33,249 nt of DNA, taken from positions 1-33,249 of the forward strand of contig JABYQR010000446.1 in assembly GCA_022592445.1 (NCBI GenBank). The letters are read 5' to 3'. Position numbers and translations under genes: made by a program. The DNA is from Cytidiella melzeri. Its lineage: Eukaryota; Basidiomycota; Agaricomycetes; Polyporales; Irpicaceae. Position 1 is the stretch's first letter. Every line of letters starts with the position of its first letter. Shown here piece by piece: positions 20,299 to 30,563 of this stretch. Below the pieces are notes generated by a model. It ran no database searches and was not told where the DNA came from. It worked only from the letters and a program-made list of their open reading frames with translations.

Positions 20299-23200
20299 AT
20301 GCTCAGATCGATTCAGATGTCTTCTTCCTTGCGAGCTCAAAAAAAGGATTCACACGGACTTGGACGTTATCAATGCAACGAGTCCAAAGAGTGCCCCAAT
20401 TGTGGGAGGGTGTGCGCTGTCAGGGGTTTCCAGTCTCACTTCAAAGCTTGCGAAGAACAGCGCACGTACGCGGAAGCTGTCGCCAACCGCAAACGTGCAG
20501 CAGCCTCTGACTTGCACCACACTCCCAAGCGAGGTATGAGGGAATCACAACATTGCTCACTCATTTGCATCATTCGTCTTTCCCCCAGGTCGACACATGA
20601 GGCAAGCAGACCCTGGACCCAGCTCAAACCGTATGAGCCCCATATCAGATCCTGGTGCGCTCTCACAAATGTACGGTATTGAATTGACACCATCTGACAT
20701 ACTCAAACAGGTACGCTGCAGATATTGCAAACAGCCAATCCATTTGGGCTGGAGATTCTGCCCGAAGCAGTCATGGAGGAACTTATCATGGGCTCCGCTG
20801 CAACGGAAATCCAGGGCGTGGTGGACAATCTGACTCCTGCTGGAGGTGAGCCCTATTGACAACGCCACGCTCAGGCTGATAAGACACCTGGCCAGGACCG
20901 GACTCCCATCAATGGGAAGGAAATGAAGATGAAGAAGCAGATTTTGATAAGAACGCACCTGATGCAGTACCCCAAGTACTGGAACCAGAAGTCGAGAATC
21001 CCTCTGATAATCACAATTTTATGCCAGGAGAAGGTGGGAAGATCTTATATGTCGTGTCGTACCCTAATAACCACGCTGACAAATCTTTCGCACTACGTCT
21101 TCTTGCGCCACCAAAGACCCTTCCGCTCATAGTGCAGCCATCAATGACGCGCAGATCGACGACATCAAGGTCGAGTACCACAAGTTCTCCCGCCGTCCGA
21201 CTCATATCTATTCCTCCGAGAATTTCAAAAGGAATGAACGCACGGTTGACCTTGATTTGTTGACACCCGAGCCGTGGAAGCCATTCAAGACCCGCTTGGA
21301 CTTCGAGGTCGCCGAAGTAATCCATGAGGCCAAACTCAACAGCAAACTCACGGATCGTCTGCTCAAGGCTGTTCACAAGATCCTTCAGAAGCCGTGCAAC
21401 TTCACTCTCGACTCCTCTGCCAATCTGAATCGTTATTGGCAGAGTGCAAAGATGTAGTATCCCTCAGTAAGCACAACTTGTTCATTAACTCGAAACATGC
21501 ATTCACATCCTCTAGTTCACTACGGAAGAAATTACTATTCCATACAAAGGTCAGCCCAAGACATTCGAGTTTCACTCACGGCCGCTTTGGGATTGGATCC
21601 TCTCACAGGTTTGAGATCCTTTACTCGCGCCCCACTTCGAGTGGGATGCGCAGCGTCTATCAAAGTTTGACGGCACAAAATGGGTTCGCTTCTACGACGA
21701 GCCATGGACCGCAAGCAAATTTGCGGAGGTTCAGGTGCGTGGCATTATGTGTGACTGGCTGAGCCCAATTTGAGCTGTAGAGACAGTCCCACATCTCATC
21801 TGTTCGCCCTGATGGCAAACCTCTCGCAATTATCCTATGGGCCGACACCAGTGTGCTGTCCACATTTGGAACCCAGAAGGGCCATTACATTGTTGCTCGC
21901 ATCGGTAATCTGCCACAGCCGATCCGAAATGGTAATTCTGTGGGTGGAGGGCGTGTTGTGGGGTTTGTTCCTATTGTAAGTGCTCATATCTTGTGAGAAC
22001 AACAGGTACTACCTTTTTTCCAGGTCGGGGCGAATGCTGCAGAGCAGGGGAAACCCTCGTTTGTCAACTGGAAGAACGCAGTTTTCCACGAGGCGTTTCG
22101 CGCTTTCCTCAAAATCGTTGCACGCCTGTCAAAGGTGGGCCAAGTTGTGCACTGTGGCAATCGCATCTCGCGCGTACTGTTCCCGTACATTCATATTCTC
22201 TCTGCCGACTACGAGGAACAGTAACGTATCAAATGTATCCCTGTTGTAATATTGACAAGTCTTGGTATAGATGTCGCTTTGCACTAATCAGAGGGCTTGG
22301 CGGAAATGCCCCTTGCCCAGTTTGTCTCGTCCCAAAAGGAACACTGTCAGATTTAAGAACTAGGTACGCTTATCGGGTGGCCGCAGAGGTGCAGGAGCTT
22401 GTCCACAAAGTGGAGTCCAAAAAAGCCAAGGAGGCCGCGCTAAAACCCTTGGGTCTGCGCGCCGTTAAGGTAGGTCAGGGCTATAATCGCATATCACGGG
22501 GCGCAACGCTAATTTTCTGGCACAGAACGCGCTATGGGACGTGGAGAATTCCGATGTTCACGAAGCAACGTCTTTTGACTGCCTCCACGCTTACATTATA
22601 GGATTGTTCCAGAAACATCTCCTTCCAGAGATCAAGACGTTGCTAGAAGACATGGGCAGATGGGCAGAAACTACGTTTGATGAAGGGTACGTCAATATAC
22701 CTGCGTGACACATCTACTCAAGATGCACCCAACCACCGTCTAGATTCCAGAACATGGAACACTGGCCGAATTTGAGCCATTTCACACACGGACTGTTCAA
22801 AATGGATTTTAGCGATGGAAAAAAATGGGAGCATGCATCTAAGGTACGCAATTGACTTAGATATCGTCTCAGCTTGTCTCAGAGTGATTGTGATTGTATA
22901 CTAGATCCTTCTCCACGTCGCGTACAATATATTCAATCAGGAGCGTAGCCTCAAAGGTTTTGCCTTGCTCAGGCTTTTTCGGAGTTGGCAAGAACTGAAC
23001 ACATACCTGACGTTTGAGGTTCAGACGTCAGTCACCATCTCAGCGTTTGAACGGACGCTTCTTCATTTCCATGATCGACTGGCGGTAAGTTGATTACATT
23101 GCATTGTGAACGAGCAGCAGACTAAACAAGAACGAGGCTTACAACCAGCATTGCGAAGGCGATGCAGAGGTCAAGAACTGGGATGGAGTCATCAAGATCC

Positions 23201-24245
23201 ATTCTCACCTTCATGCCGCTCGTGATATCCGACGGAAAGGTGTTATTGCTAACATGGATACAAAGGTGAATGAGAAAATGAACCGGCCAATGCGAGAGAC
23301 ATATCATAGACAAACAAACTTCAAGAACGTGGAGCCACAGGTACGATTGTACTCACATATGAAAGCCTACTTCTCACAGCAAATCCTTGTTCATCAGCTG
23401 GGCAAGTTTGACGATCGAGATCAAGCAGCGGTCTCAATTCGTGCACATCTTGATGCTTTGGATAAGCAAGAAAACCTTGTCCATACGGGTCTGCCAAAGG
23501 AGCCAAAGTCTATTGAATGGCAGTTCGCACAGGTCTACCTTGGATCACGCCAGAAACCCACTGACTTCAAGGACTTTGCTGCTCAAGCAGCGCACGACGA
23601 CGCTTTCATCAGGTTCCGCCAGAAGCTGACTGATTGCCTTACAGACCTTATACCTCGGGAAAACCCACGAGGAAACCAGCTTCTGCTGAATCGTTGAGCT
23701 CGCAACACACCGACCATTCACAACTCTGATAAGGCGAGTTTCATTGTCAAAAATGTACAGAACATCACATCTGATGCTGCTGACATGAGGTCACCGAATG
23801 CGAGTATTTGAAGGTAGACTATGAGTCTACAGTCTCCTGGCGGACGGCCACGGATCGTCTATGCTGCAGGCCAAGTCGCCCAGGCCGTACAGAACGATGT
23901 GACTGCGTCATGGTACAGATGTTGGCAAATGATGTCACGTTCGCCAGACTGGTTCGACTTTTTGTCTATTTCTCTGAAGGTAATAGGTATGCTCTGGCTC
24001 TGGTTCACCCCTTCACAGCGGACAGAGCAGCACGGGACGGCGACGCAGAGCTCGGACTATGTCGAATACGCGTGCAGCCCCGTTGAAGCTCAATGATCAT
24101 CCCAGTGCAATCCATAATTCGTGGCGTTCTCGTGGTTGCAGATAACGAGAACAATGAAGAATACACCATCATGGACACTCTCGACCAAGACATCTTCTTA
24201 CGGTTGATGCCTCTGTTCCCTAACAGAGATATGGAGATCATCTGA
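20299..24245 (+). CDS. Plavaka-type transposase (multi-exon, with a few lesions)
   Basis: A C2H2-like finger (CPNCGRVCAVRGFQSHFKAC, about 20393-20452) is followed by an acidic segment and then the Plavaka core in order: LTPEPWKPFKTRLDFEVAEV; FEFHSRPLWDWILSQ; APHFEWDAQRLSKFDGTKWV; GKPLAIILWADTSVLSTFGT; GHYIVARIGNLPQPIRNGNS; a KPSFVNWKNAVFHEAF segment; ILSADYEEQ joined across an intron to CRFALIRGLGG and CPVCLVP; a SFDCLHAYIIGLF segment; and NEKMNRPMRETYHRQTNFK. Introns are short and mostly canonical, so the core reads through. Problems: a frame change near 20,700; TGA at 23695-23697; a frame change near 23,770; TGA at 24084-24086, with in-frame sequence continuing to TGA 24243-24245. ATG 20299 or 20317 could be the start. 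It probably cuts and joins its own ends in the nucleus; current activity is doubtful. Confidence 0.8.
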
Positions 24246-25349
24246 TCAACGTCTCAGTAAGCCCATACGTTATAGCCTCCTCGTCTTGATCTCCAAGGTG
24301 TCTCGTACTTGCCAACAGCGTACCACAAATCATGGACATGCACGCCATCTCTCCTTCGCTCGACCACCCAGGCCCTGGTGCTTCACATTCCAAAACCTGC
24401 TGAAAACGGTACACATGCACTACGCTCAACTCTTTGACTCCTCCCCCTCTGTCTCGATTGCCTCAGCAATATCTCAATACCGCGGATACCTCCCCCATGC
24501 AACGTGTGTCAAGTCCCGCTGTCCGTTGAGTCAAGCCGTCAAATCCCTGCTCCGACTCGCCTACGACAGACAAATACAACCCGCTTGTCAACGAACCACT
24601 CATACACCATACTGTGCGCAATGTCCAGCTTCCTTCTCCCATTTCTCCTGCAACACGACCTTCTCCTATCTCGACATCTCCGATCACGCTTACCGCTCAA
24701 ATTGCGGCAACCTTAGACTGTTGTGTCTACCAAGTGGCCTCCGAGGGTTCGTCTTTTGACGTTTGCGCACATCTACAAGTGTCCTGCAGACTGCTTCGTG
24801 CTATCAGTCGAGCCCGCTTGTACCACTCGCTACATCAACGCCATCAAAACACGCTTTGCCACCTCTGCCGTCTCTCCCATTGCTTCTATCTCCCCTCCGC
24901 TGCCCTTGTCACACATTCCCGCCTGTCACATCTTGGCCTCAAAGTTCTTGCCAGATCGTCGACTCTAACAAAGCATAGGGAAACTTTGCTTCCTGCTCCT
25001 CGTGAAAAATATCACGACGGCCAAAGCTCACCGCATCGTTTGGGTCCTTCAACAGGTTACGTGCATTTTAGTCTTCGTTGTGCATTATCTGACATAACTT
25101 TACCCGTGTTAGTGCACAAGTTGGGTTGTCAGTACGTCTACAATACCGTGCACGCTGCTTATTGCCGCTCACCCCCAGCAGTAAGTGACGTTATTGAGGT
25201 CACATACAGAGAAAATTCTAACCTCGTGTTATTGTTATTCTCACACGCTCTGATGCATGTGTAGCCAGCATGGACGGCAATATCCACGGTGCGGAACACG
25301 CGCTGCACTAGTTTTGATGTAAGCTATTTTCCTCCGTGCTTCAAGCAGT
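24246..25349. other. Spacer between the transposase and DUF6698-type genes
   Basis: This stretch is pyrimidine-rich, with overlapping Ser/Pro/Leu-rich ORFs in all plus frames (for example 24614-25264). That is a composition effect rather than evidence of a gene. Its distal end is the promoter of the next gene. Confidence 0.45.
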
Positions 25350-25356
25350 ATAAAAG
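25350..25356 (+). promoter_or_regulatory. TATA box of the DUF6698-type gene
   Basis: TATAAAA lies 75 bp upstream of the ATG at 25425. Transcription starting about 30 bp downstream would begin after an upstream in-frame ATG at 25368, which favours 25425 as the start codon. Confidence 0.5.
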
Positions 25357-25424
25357 AGTGAGAACTCATGCCAACGTCACTCAGCACTGTAGCTCACACA
25401 GCCCCTCTCTCTTTGTCTCGTCTC

Positions 25425-27579
25425 ATGTCGCAAGCCCTCAGTTACCTCACTGTACCCACCGACGATGCTTTCGACTATGATGAACTGACACATCCCGACG
25501 AGGAACGCTTCGATGACGCACTCAATCCAACAATCGCACAATTAAGCTCGATGGATCTCAGTGCTCGTGGACGCAACGGTCGCCACAGCTCTGCAAGTTC
25601 GCGTGGAGGACGCAGTAGAAACGTGACACCTGCCGCCGTGAACGCAAATATTGCACAGGTGAGTTATACAGCAGCGTGTCAATACGTTGCACGAACTTTC
25701 ACTGACGTCTTAACTCAGGAGTTGTATCAGGTTCAGGACAAATATGCTGATCTCAGGACTCGTTATGAGCAAAGCGAGCAAGAGAGACAGGCTTTGTCAG
25801 ACAGACTGCAGCAAGCCACGCGACGTGGAAAGAAAAAACCGTCAATGGAAGAGCAGTCTGGCGATTCAAGTCTCATGCAGCAGGAGCGAAAGGTTTCGGA
25901 GTGCGGAAAGAAATACGCACTCCTCCATCGGCTCTGGGCGAGCAAGGAGAACTGTGCAAAACTGAGCGAGGAGCGTCCTCTTGTCAATCTCGATGACACT
26001 AAACAACGCTTCCGGGATATGCGGACACAGGAGAACGCGCACCTTGCCGAGATGTGGGATATTTTGGCAGCCGACCCCATTGTCAAACCGCTTTTGGGGA
26101 ATGCGTTGTGGCTGCACAAAAAGGTTTGCATTTGTTTATTCCATCTACAGCAACTGATTCAGTATCTAGTTTCGCGAAATGGTTCATGACGAGAAATCAA
26201 AATTCGTGCACGCTGCCAACACAAACATCGTAGAGATCTTCGGCTCTCTTGGGATTGATAGGGAGTCTCTCGGGACCCCGGGAGCTCGGAAAAACTGCGC
26301 TGCTCTGCAAGCTCTAGGCCCTAAAGGTCCCAATGACTACTATTGTGACGTTCTATAACCCGAAGGCCACGAGAGGGAGATCAACTGGCTGTTTAGGACT
26401 AAAAGGATTGTTGTCGTATGTCAATCTTCATTATTATAATACTCCACAGATATTACATGTTGCATTGCTAACGTACTATTCTGCCAGGTTATACAGGGTG
26501 GTATCCTCGGGCAGGGATCTCCAAGGGGGGCTCAAGCTACCAACACGCTTTCAAAGGCACACCAATGGGGAATCAAAGAGGTGACGCCTGGCCTGATCGC
26601 ATTTGCAGCGGCTGTTGTGAGTACCATAACCGCGCGGTCGCTTTTGTGTACTGAGGAGACCATGGTCTAGCTCGTTTACCTCATCTCTGGTGACAACACT
26701 TTCTTGCCGAAAAACTCCACCTTGAAAGTAACCTATGACTATCCGCTCTTTTTCAACCGCTTCGTCTGGCTTATGATCACAAAGCGCAATACTCCAGGCA
26801 CTCAGGAGTTATTCCAATGGATGAACCACCAGGTATTTGGGACAGAGAGGTCAGGGGTGTCAGCCGATTCAGGGGACAAAGCATTGGATGGCGATATCGA
26901 GGCGCTCAATAATGAGATAGAAGCCATGTTCGGCTTAGCAGGTACTGATCCTATCGCTCAAAGCTCTTCGCCGCAATTGGTCGCTGCTCCTCGTCCACCC
27001 GCTCGAGGTAGCTCAACTCAATCCTTGACCGCTGCTGTTCGTCCTTCCTCTCAATCCCCTTCTCCAATGCATGATGCCCCTCGTGCTGCTCCCTCTCGAG
27101 CTCCTTCTTTGACACGCACTCTGTCTTGTTTGGCCCCTTCTCAAGCTCCTCCGACGGCATGCAGCGCCTCTTGTCCTGCTTCCAACCGGTCATCTTCCGG
27201 TACGCTGTATCCCCCTCATGCTGCCACCTCTCGAGCTCGCCCTCTCGCGTCCCTCACTGATCATTCCCGAGCGGCCTCTCCCACCTGGCCTGTCCATGAG
27301 GCTGAGTACACACCAATCTCTCGAGGCCCGTCACCTGCTGCCAACGACGCTCCGTTGGTTCTTCCTAGCCTTTTTGTACAGCCGCAAGGTGTAGGTGCCG
27401 GTATACAGTTGTCATCGGCCAATGCTTGCATGTCTGCTGGTATCGAGTCGCAAGATCAGTCACTACCGCCGGCCGCGCCTGCACCCAAACCAAAGCGCAG
27501 CAAGAAAAACGCTGCCACTGTTGGGACGGAACAGCAGCAACCCATTGCAGGTGGACGGGTGTTGCGCAATAGGCCTTGA
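25425..27579 (+). CDS. DUF6698-type protein carried by the Plavaka element; one in-frame TAA
   Basis: Exons: 25425-25658, 25719-26123, 26170 to about 26415, about 26489-26617, and about 26671-27579, joined by introns of about 45-75 nt in consistent phase. The first has a TATA box upstream. Exon 2 encodes a coiled coil (ELYQVQDKYADLRTRYEQSE) and GKKYALLHRLWAS. Later exons have WGIKEVTPGLIAFAAAV and a SGDNTF...NRFVWLM segment, which I associate with the DUF6698 family of basidiomycetes (function unknown). After this comes a long Ser/Pro/Ala-rich tail ending in a basic patch (KPKRSKKN), possibly a nuclear signal. A TAA at 26356-26358 interrupts exon 3, but the same frame continues with PEGHEREINWLFRTKR, so it looks like one nonsense change of a Tyr codon. 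Its position inside the TIRs suggests a second transposon protein. Confidence 0.65.
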
Positions 27580-27784
27580 TAGACAGCGAGCGTCGAGAGT
27601 CGTACCGTAAAATATTCTGTCCATGATGTGTTATGCAATATACTCTTCGCTTTTGAGTCTCAACCGTTATACACGTCGTTTCGCTGCGTTTATAATGAGA
27701 GGAGCATAGACAGTAGTCAGTACCGGAAGTATAGCAGGTAACAAAAGCTGGTTTATATTTTATACCGATTATGCAGTATATACG

Positions 27785-28085
27785 GTCTTATAGTGCAGCG
27801 GTTTCAATCGCTGAGTTGGCGCTTATACTACTTCACCTGCACGGTAAGGGTTTGAATCCGACTCAGTGCAGTAATAAACAATCTTGTACTGTAGTAATAA
27901 ATAGTGTATTGGGATTATAAACCTACATTCAATTAAGAGTAATAAGCCAGTAGCGGTCGATAAGAATTTGTATACGACATTGTAAGTGAGTAAGTAAACA
28001 TATACATTCAATTGAGAGTAATAAGTAAGTCCACAATAACGACCCGTATAAGACACTGTAATTGAGTAAGTAAAAATCAATGTAA
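27785..28085 (+). repeat. SINE-like element: tRNA-type A and B boxes plus a tandem AT-rich tail
   Basis: TAGTGCAGCGGT (27791-27802) matches the pol III A-box at 10 of 12 positions, and GGTTTGAATCC (27849-27859) matches the B-box at 10 of 11. The acceptor and T stems do not pair, so it is not a functional tRNA. Downstream are two 79-bp tandem units starting TACATTCAATT (27924 and 28003) with GAGTAATAAG, GTGAGTAAGTAAA or TTGAGTAAGTAAA. Similar short words continue to about 28140. Confidence 0.45.
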
Positions 28086-28189
28086 TGAAGTAACGAATCA
28101 GTAAGTAAAAAACAATATCACAGACGTAATCAAGTAAGGATGGGTAAGAAAGTCCAGCTAATAGCTACATTTGCCACGAGGCATCAAGA

Positions 28190-28437
28190 TGGTCTCTAGA
28201 GACCAATAGACATCCGCATGGCCATCTAGATGTGCTCAGCTTGAAGTCGCGCGCTCTAGAGGCGAATAAGCTGCCTAGATGAAGAGGGTGTAATCTAGAG
28301 GATATCATATCATCCAGATGAATTGATAATCTCTAAATGATTACTGTCAGCTCTGGAGGCCGTCCAGAGGTGCTCCGCGCCTATCACTGCATCTAGCCGT
28401 CTAGATGAGTCTAGAGGTGCTTTCAAAATGTCTGACA
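28190..28437. repeat. Right subterminal TCTAGA array and TIR
   Basis: Six exact TCTAGA words (28195, 28225, 28255, 28294, 28400, 28410) occur within 250 bp, with variants such as GCCTAGATG, CATCCAGATG and GTCCAGAGG between them. The array ends in the right TIR at 28412-28437. Confidence 0.75.
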
Positions 28438-28976
28438 TGAGCATTTCAATTCACCTTTCTACTTGCCAGGCTTTGGGTACTTTTTGCAGAATATTCTGCC
28501 TTTGATCACGTAGATGCTATTTGCAAGCACGCATCTGCCGTGCTATGTATTGATATCTCCCACATGCACTTGATATCTATACATAGTATTGCGCTTGCTG
28601 GATCCGAGTCAATCTATGGCCTCAAATTATGCATATAATGTGATTATAGCAGCTATATATACACTGAACATTGGCTTGCTGCCATGTCTACTTCACTGCT
28701 ATAAATGTCGTTGCTTCTCACATCTGGCCATACTATACATAGCACACAGCATGCATAATTGCTGACTATATATGGGCACAGCTGCCGGCTTGCTAGCATG
28801 TGCACATGGCTGCAATATATAGGCTGACTTCTACGCATTCAGCATGTCATTTGCAAGTTGTTTGGCCAAATGCATGATCTGCTCACACGTGCCTTATACA
28901 TGATTGATGCTGCTCCACATGTTCCTTGTGCATAAACAAACACTGACATGAATATGCTCTCATCATCAATTTGCAG
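28438..28976. other. Flank between the Plavaka element and the TET/JBP gene
   Basis: This is AT-rich sequence with many CATGC and TATATA words and no supported exon. The TET/JBP coding signal begins abruptly after a splice acceptor (TTTGCAG) at 28976. Its first exon or exons must be here in decayed form or were separated by the transposon. Confidence 0.5.
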
Positions 28977-30031
28977 CTCGTGTTCCTTGGGGTCTTGAAG
29001 CCTGGTCAGCAAAAGCAAAGGCCTTCCAAGTTGATTCATCTGAAGGGAAGAAGCGGGATACTGAAACATTGCGGAAATATTTTGGATCAACATACCTGGG
29101 GGATTTGAATGAGCCATCTGTAATTGTTGATCAACATGGACAAGTGTTAGTATGGGTGCTGCCGCGCTTACTATTCCAATCAAGAAAAGTACGTATACAT
29201 CTTGATCTGAACATAGAATGTGCGTTCATGTCAAAACACCCAAGGAGACAATGTACAATGGCTGCAAACACATCTCTGAATTGCAAAACAACATCACGGA
29301 CAAATCAACTACTTGGAGATCTCGAAAAAATCTATACCGTCCCACTGGCGGCCTTCTTGGAGTAACAGATATTTCAGTATGCTGGTTTGCTCAGGGACAT
29401 GAGGTACGCCTTTTTTGTGTTAATCTGACATTTTCTGACCAGCAGCAAAGGCTCTACGCTATCCTATTCATCAAAGCTCAATGCTTGCAAATAGAGATGT
29501 AGGGAAATGGCTCCGGCGCATACAACCAGCAGAATATGTTCTCAATGCAGCGACTTGTCTAGCTGCTCCTACTCAATTTCTGGCCGGGATGAAGATGGTC
29601 CATAACGGAATCAATGGCGTTGGAGTTGAGGCAACATATAGTCAAAGTGGCTTTTGGCCCTCGGTGTTTTCTGGTATAGCAGTTATTGGTAACCGGGTTA
29701 CTCCTTCTCATCGGGACCGACTTGGCCGCCCTGCCTGGTATGATCTTCTATTCAGCTGTGGTACAGATCAAGACTGCAAGCTGGATCTACCGGATATTGG
29801 TGCAAGTGTGCGATATCATCCTGGAGATGCTTGCTTTATTGCAGGCAATGCCTTGCAACATGAAGTGAAGGATTGGAAGGGGGGGACAGACTTGCGTATG
29901 CTCACTACCACAGGTTCCTGGTGGCAGAGCGTATGGGCATTAATCCTGGAGCTGCACCATTCTTGTCTGATTTTGGCAAGCATCTGGACACGGGTTTCCT
30001 TGGTAGAAATGCAAATATGTATGGACAGTAA
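28977..30031 (+). CDS. TET/JBP-type 2-oxoglutarate/Fe(II) dioxygenase, 5' end missing, one G-run frameshift
   Basis: Exons 28977-29188, 29245-29403 and 29451-30031 join in phase (introns 56 and 47 nt). The N-terminal part has NEPSVIVDQHGQVLVWVLPR. The catalytic double-stranded beta-helix part has WPSVFSGIAVIGNRVTP, then HRDRLG (the HxD iron ligands), YDLLFSCG, LDLPDIGASVRYHPGD and LQHEV (the distal His). The Arg that binds 2-oxoglutarate is in GDRLAYAHYH, reached only if the run of seven Gs at 29879-29885 is read with one more G; this frame then runs to TAA 30029-30031 (ending NANMYGQ). As written, the frame instead continues to 30083 with no family resemblance. TET/JBP enzymes oxidise 5-methylcytosine or thymine in DNA, and in fungi the family is expanded together with KDZ transposons. 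The first exon is not found. Confidence 0.75.
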
Positions 30032-30563
30032 TGCATGCGAGCTACTGCTGCATGTAAAGAACAATTGCAATCATGTTTTCTAGGCCTGTGTGTCTAATAA
30101 GCAGCACTTACGCCCATATGCACCCTATGTAAATGTGTAACATTACTGGTACTCACGTAGCAATACAATATGTGCTTTGCTGTATGTATATGTTTGGAAG
30201 ATACAATGATCCTTGCTTATGTTGCTGGCAGTATGTATACTTTCTCACATGTACTCCTTGATTTGTATATACACTATTCTACCCTCAGCGGGCATAACTA
30301 TGAACCAAACTTTACCTCTTTAAGCAAGTGAACAAAAACACGTTTGTGTGATTTTCATGGAGTAGAAAACTTGAGTATACTATAGAAAAGAGTGGTTCTT
30401 CAAGAATAGAGCATGGAAATAAAGGGCGGTAAGCAAAAGTCTGTTAACAAAGTCAGAAGAACAGAAAGCTGCTACCGTTATACTATGAAAAGAGTGATTC
30501 TTCAATAAAAGAGCGTAGAAATGAAGGGCGGTGAGCAAACGTCTGTAGAAAAATATGACAAAG

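Larger units (their letters stand above)
19883..28437 (+). mobile_element. Plavaka (CACTA-like) DNA transposon, 8.55 kb, carrying a DUF6698-type gene
   Basis: The ends are imperfect 26-bp terminal inverted repeats matching at 19 of 26 positions (19883-19908 and 28412-28437; both begin TGTC and share TTGAAA and CCTCTA). Immediately inside both ends are arrays rich in TCTAGA. The dinucleotide TG flanks both ends (19881-19882, 28438-28439), consistent with a short target duplication but too short to prove one. Inside, on the plus strand, are a Plavaka-type transposase (20299-24245), a DUF6698-type gene (25425-27579) and a tRNA-headed SINE-like insertion (about 27785-28085). The limits are my inference from repeat structure. 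Confidence 0.7.

Noticed and set aside
24286..25264. A Ser/Leu-rich secreted or membrane protein
   Set aside because: Open frames exist in all three plus frames because the region is pyrimidine-rich; no start context, splice pattern or domain supports a gene.
27781..27875. A functional tRNA gene
   Set aside because: A- and B-box words are present, but acceptor and T-arm pairing fails and no anticodon stem can be drawn.
29481..30083. The full 200-residue ORF as the real C-terminus of the dioxygenase
   Set aside because: After the seven-G run the frame loses the expected Arg and conserved sequence, while the next frame provides GDRLAYAHYH and a stop at 30029-30031.
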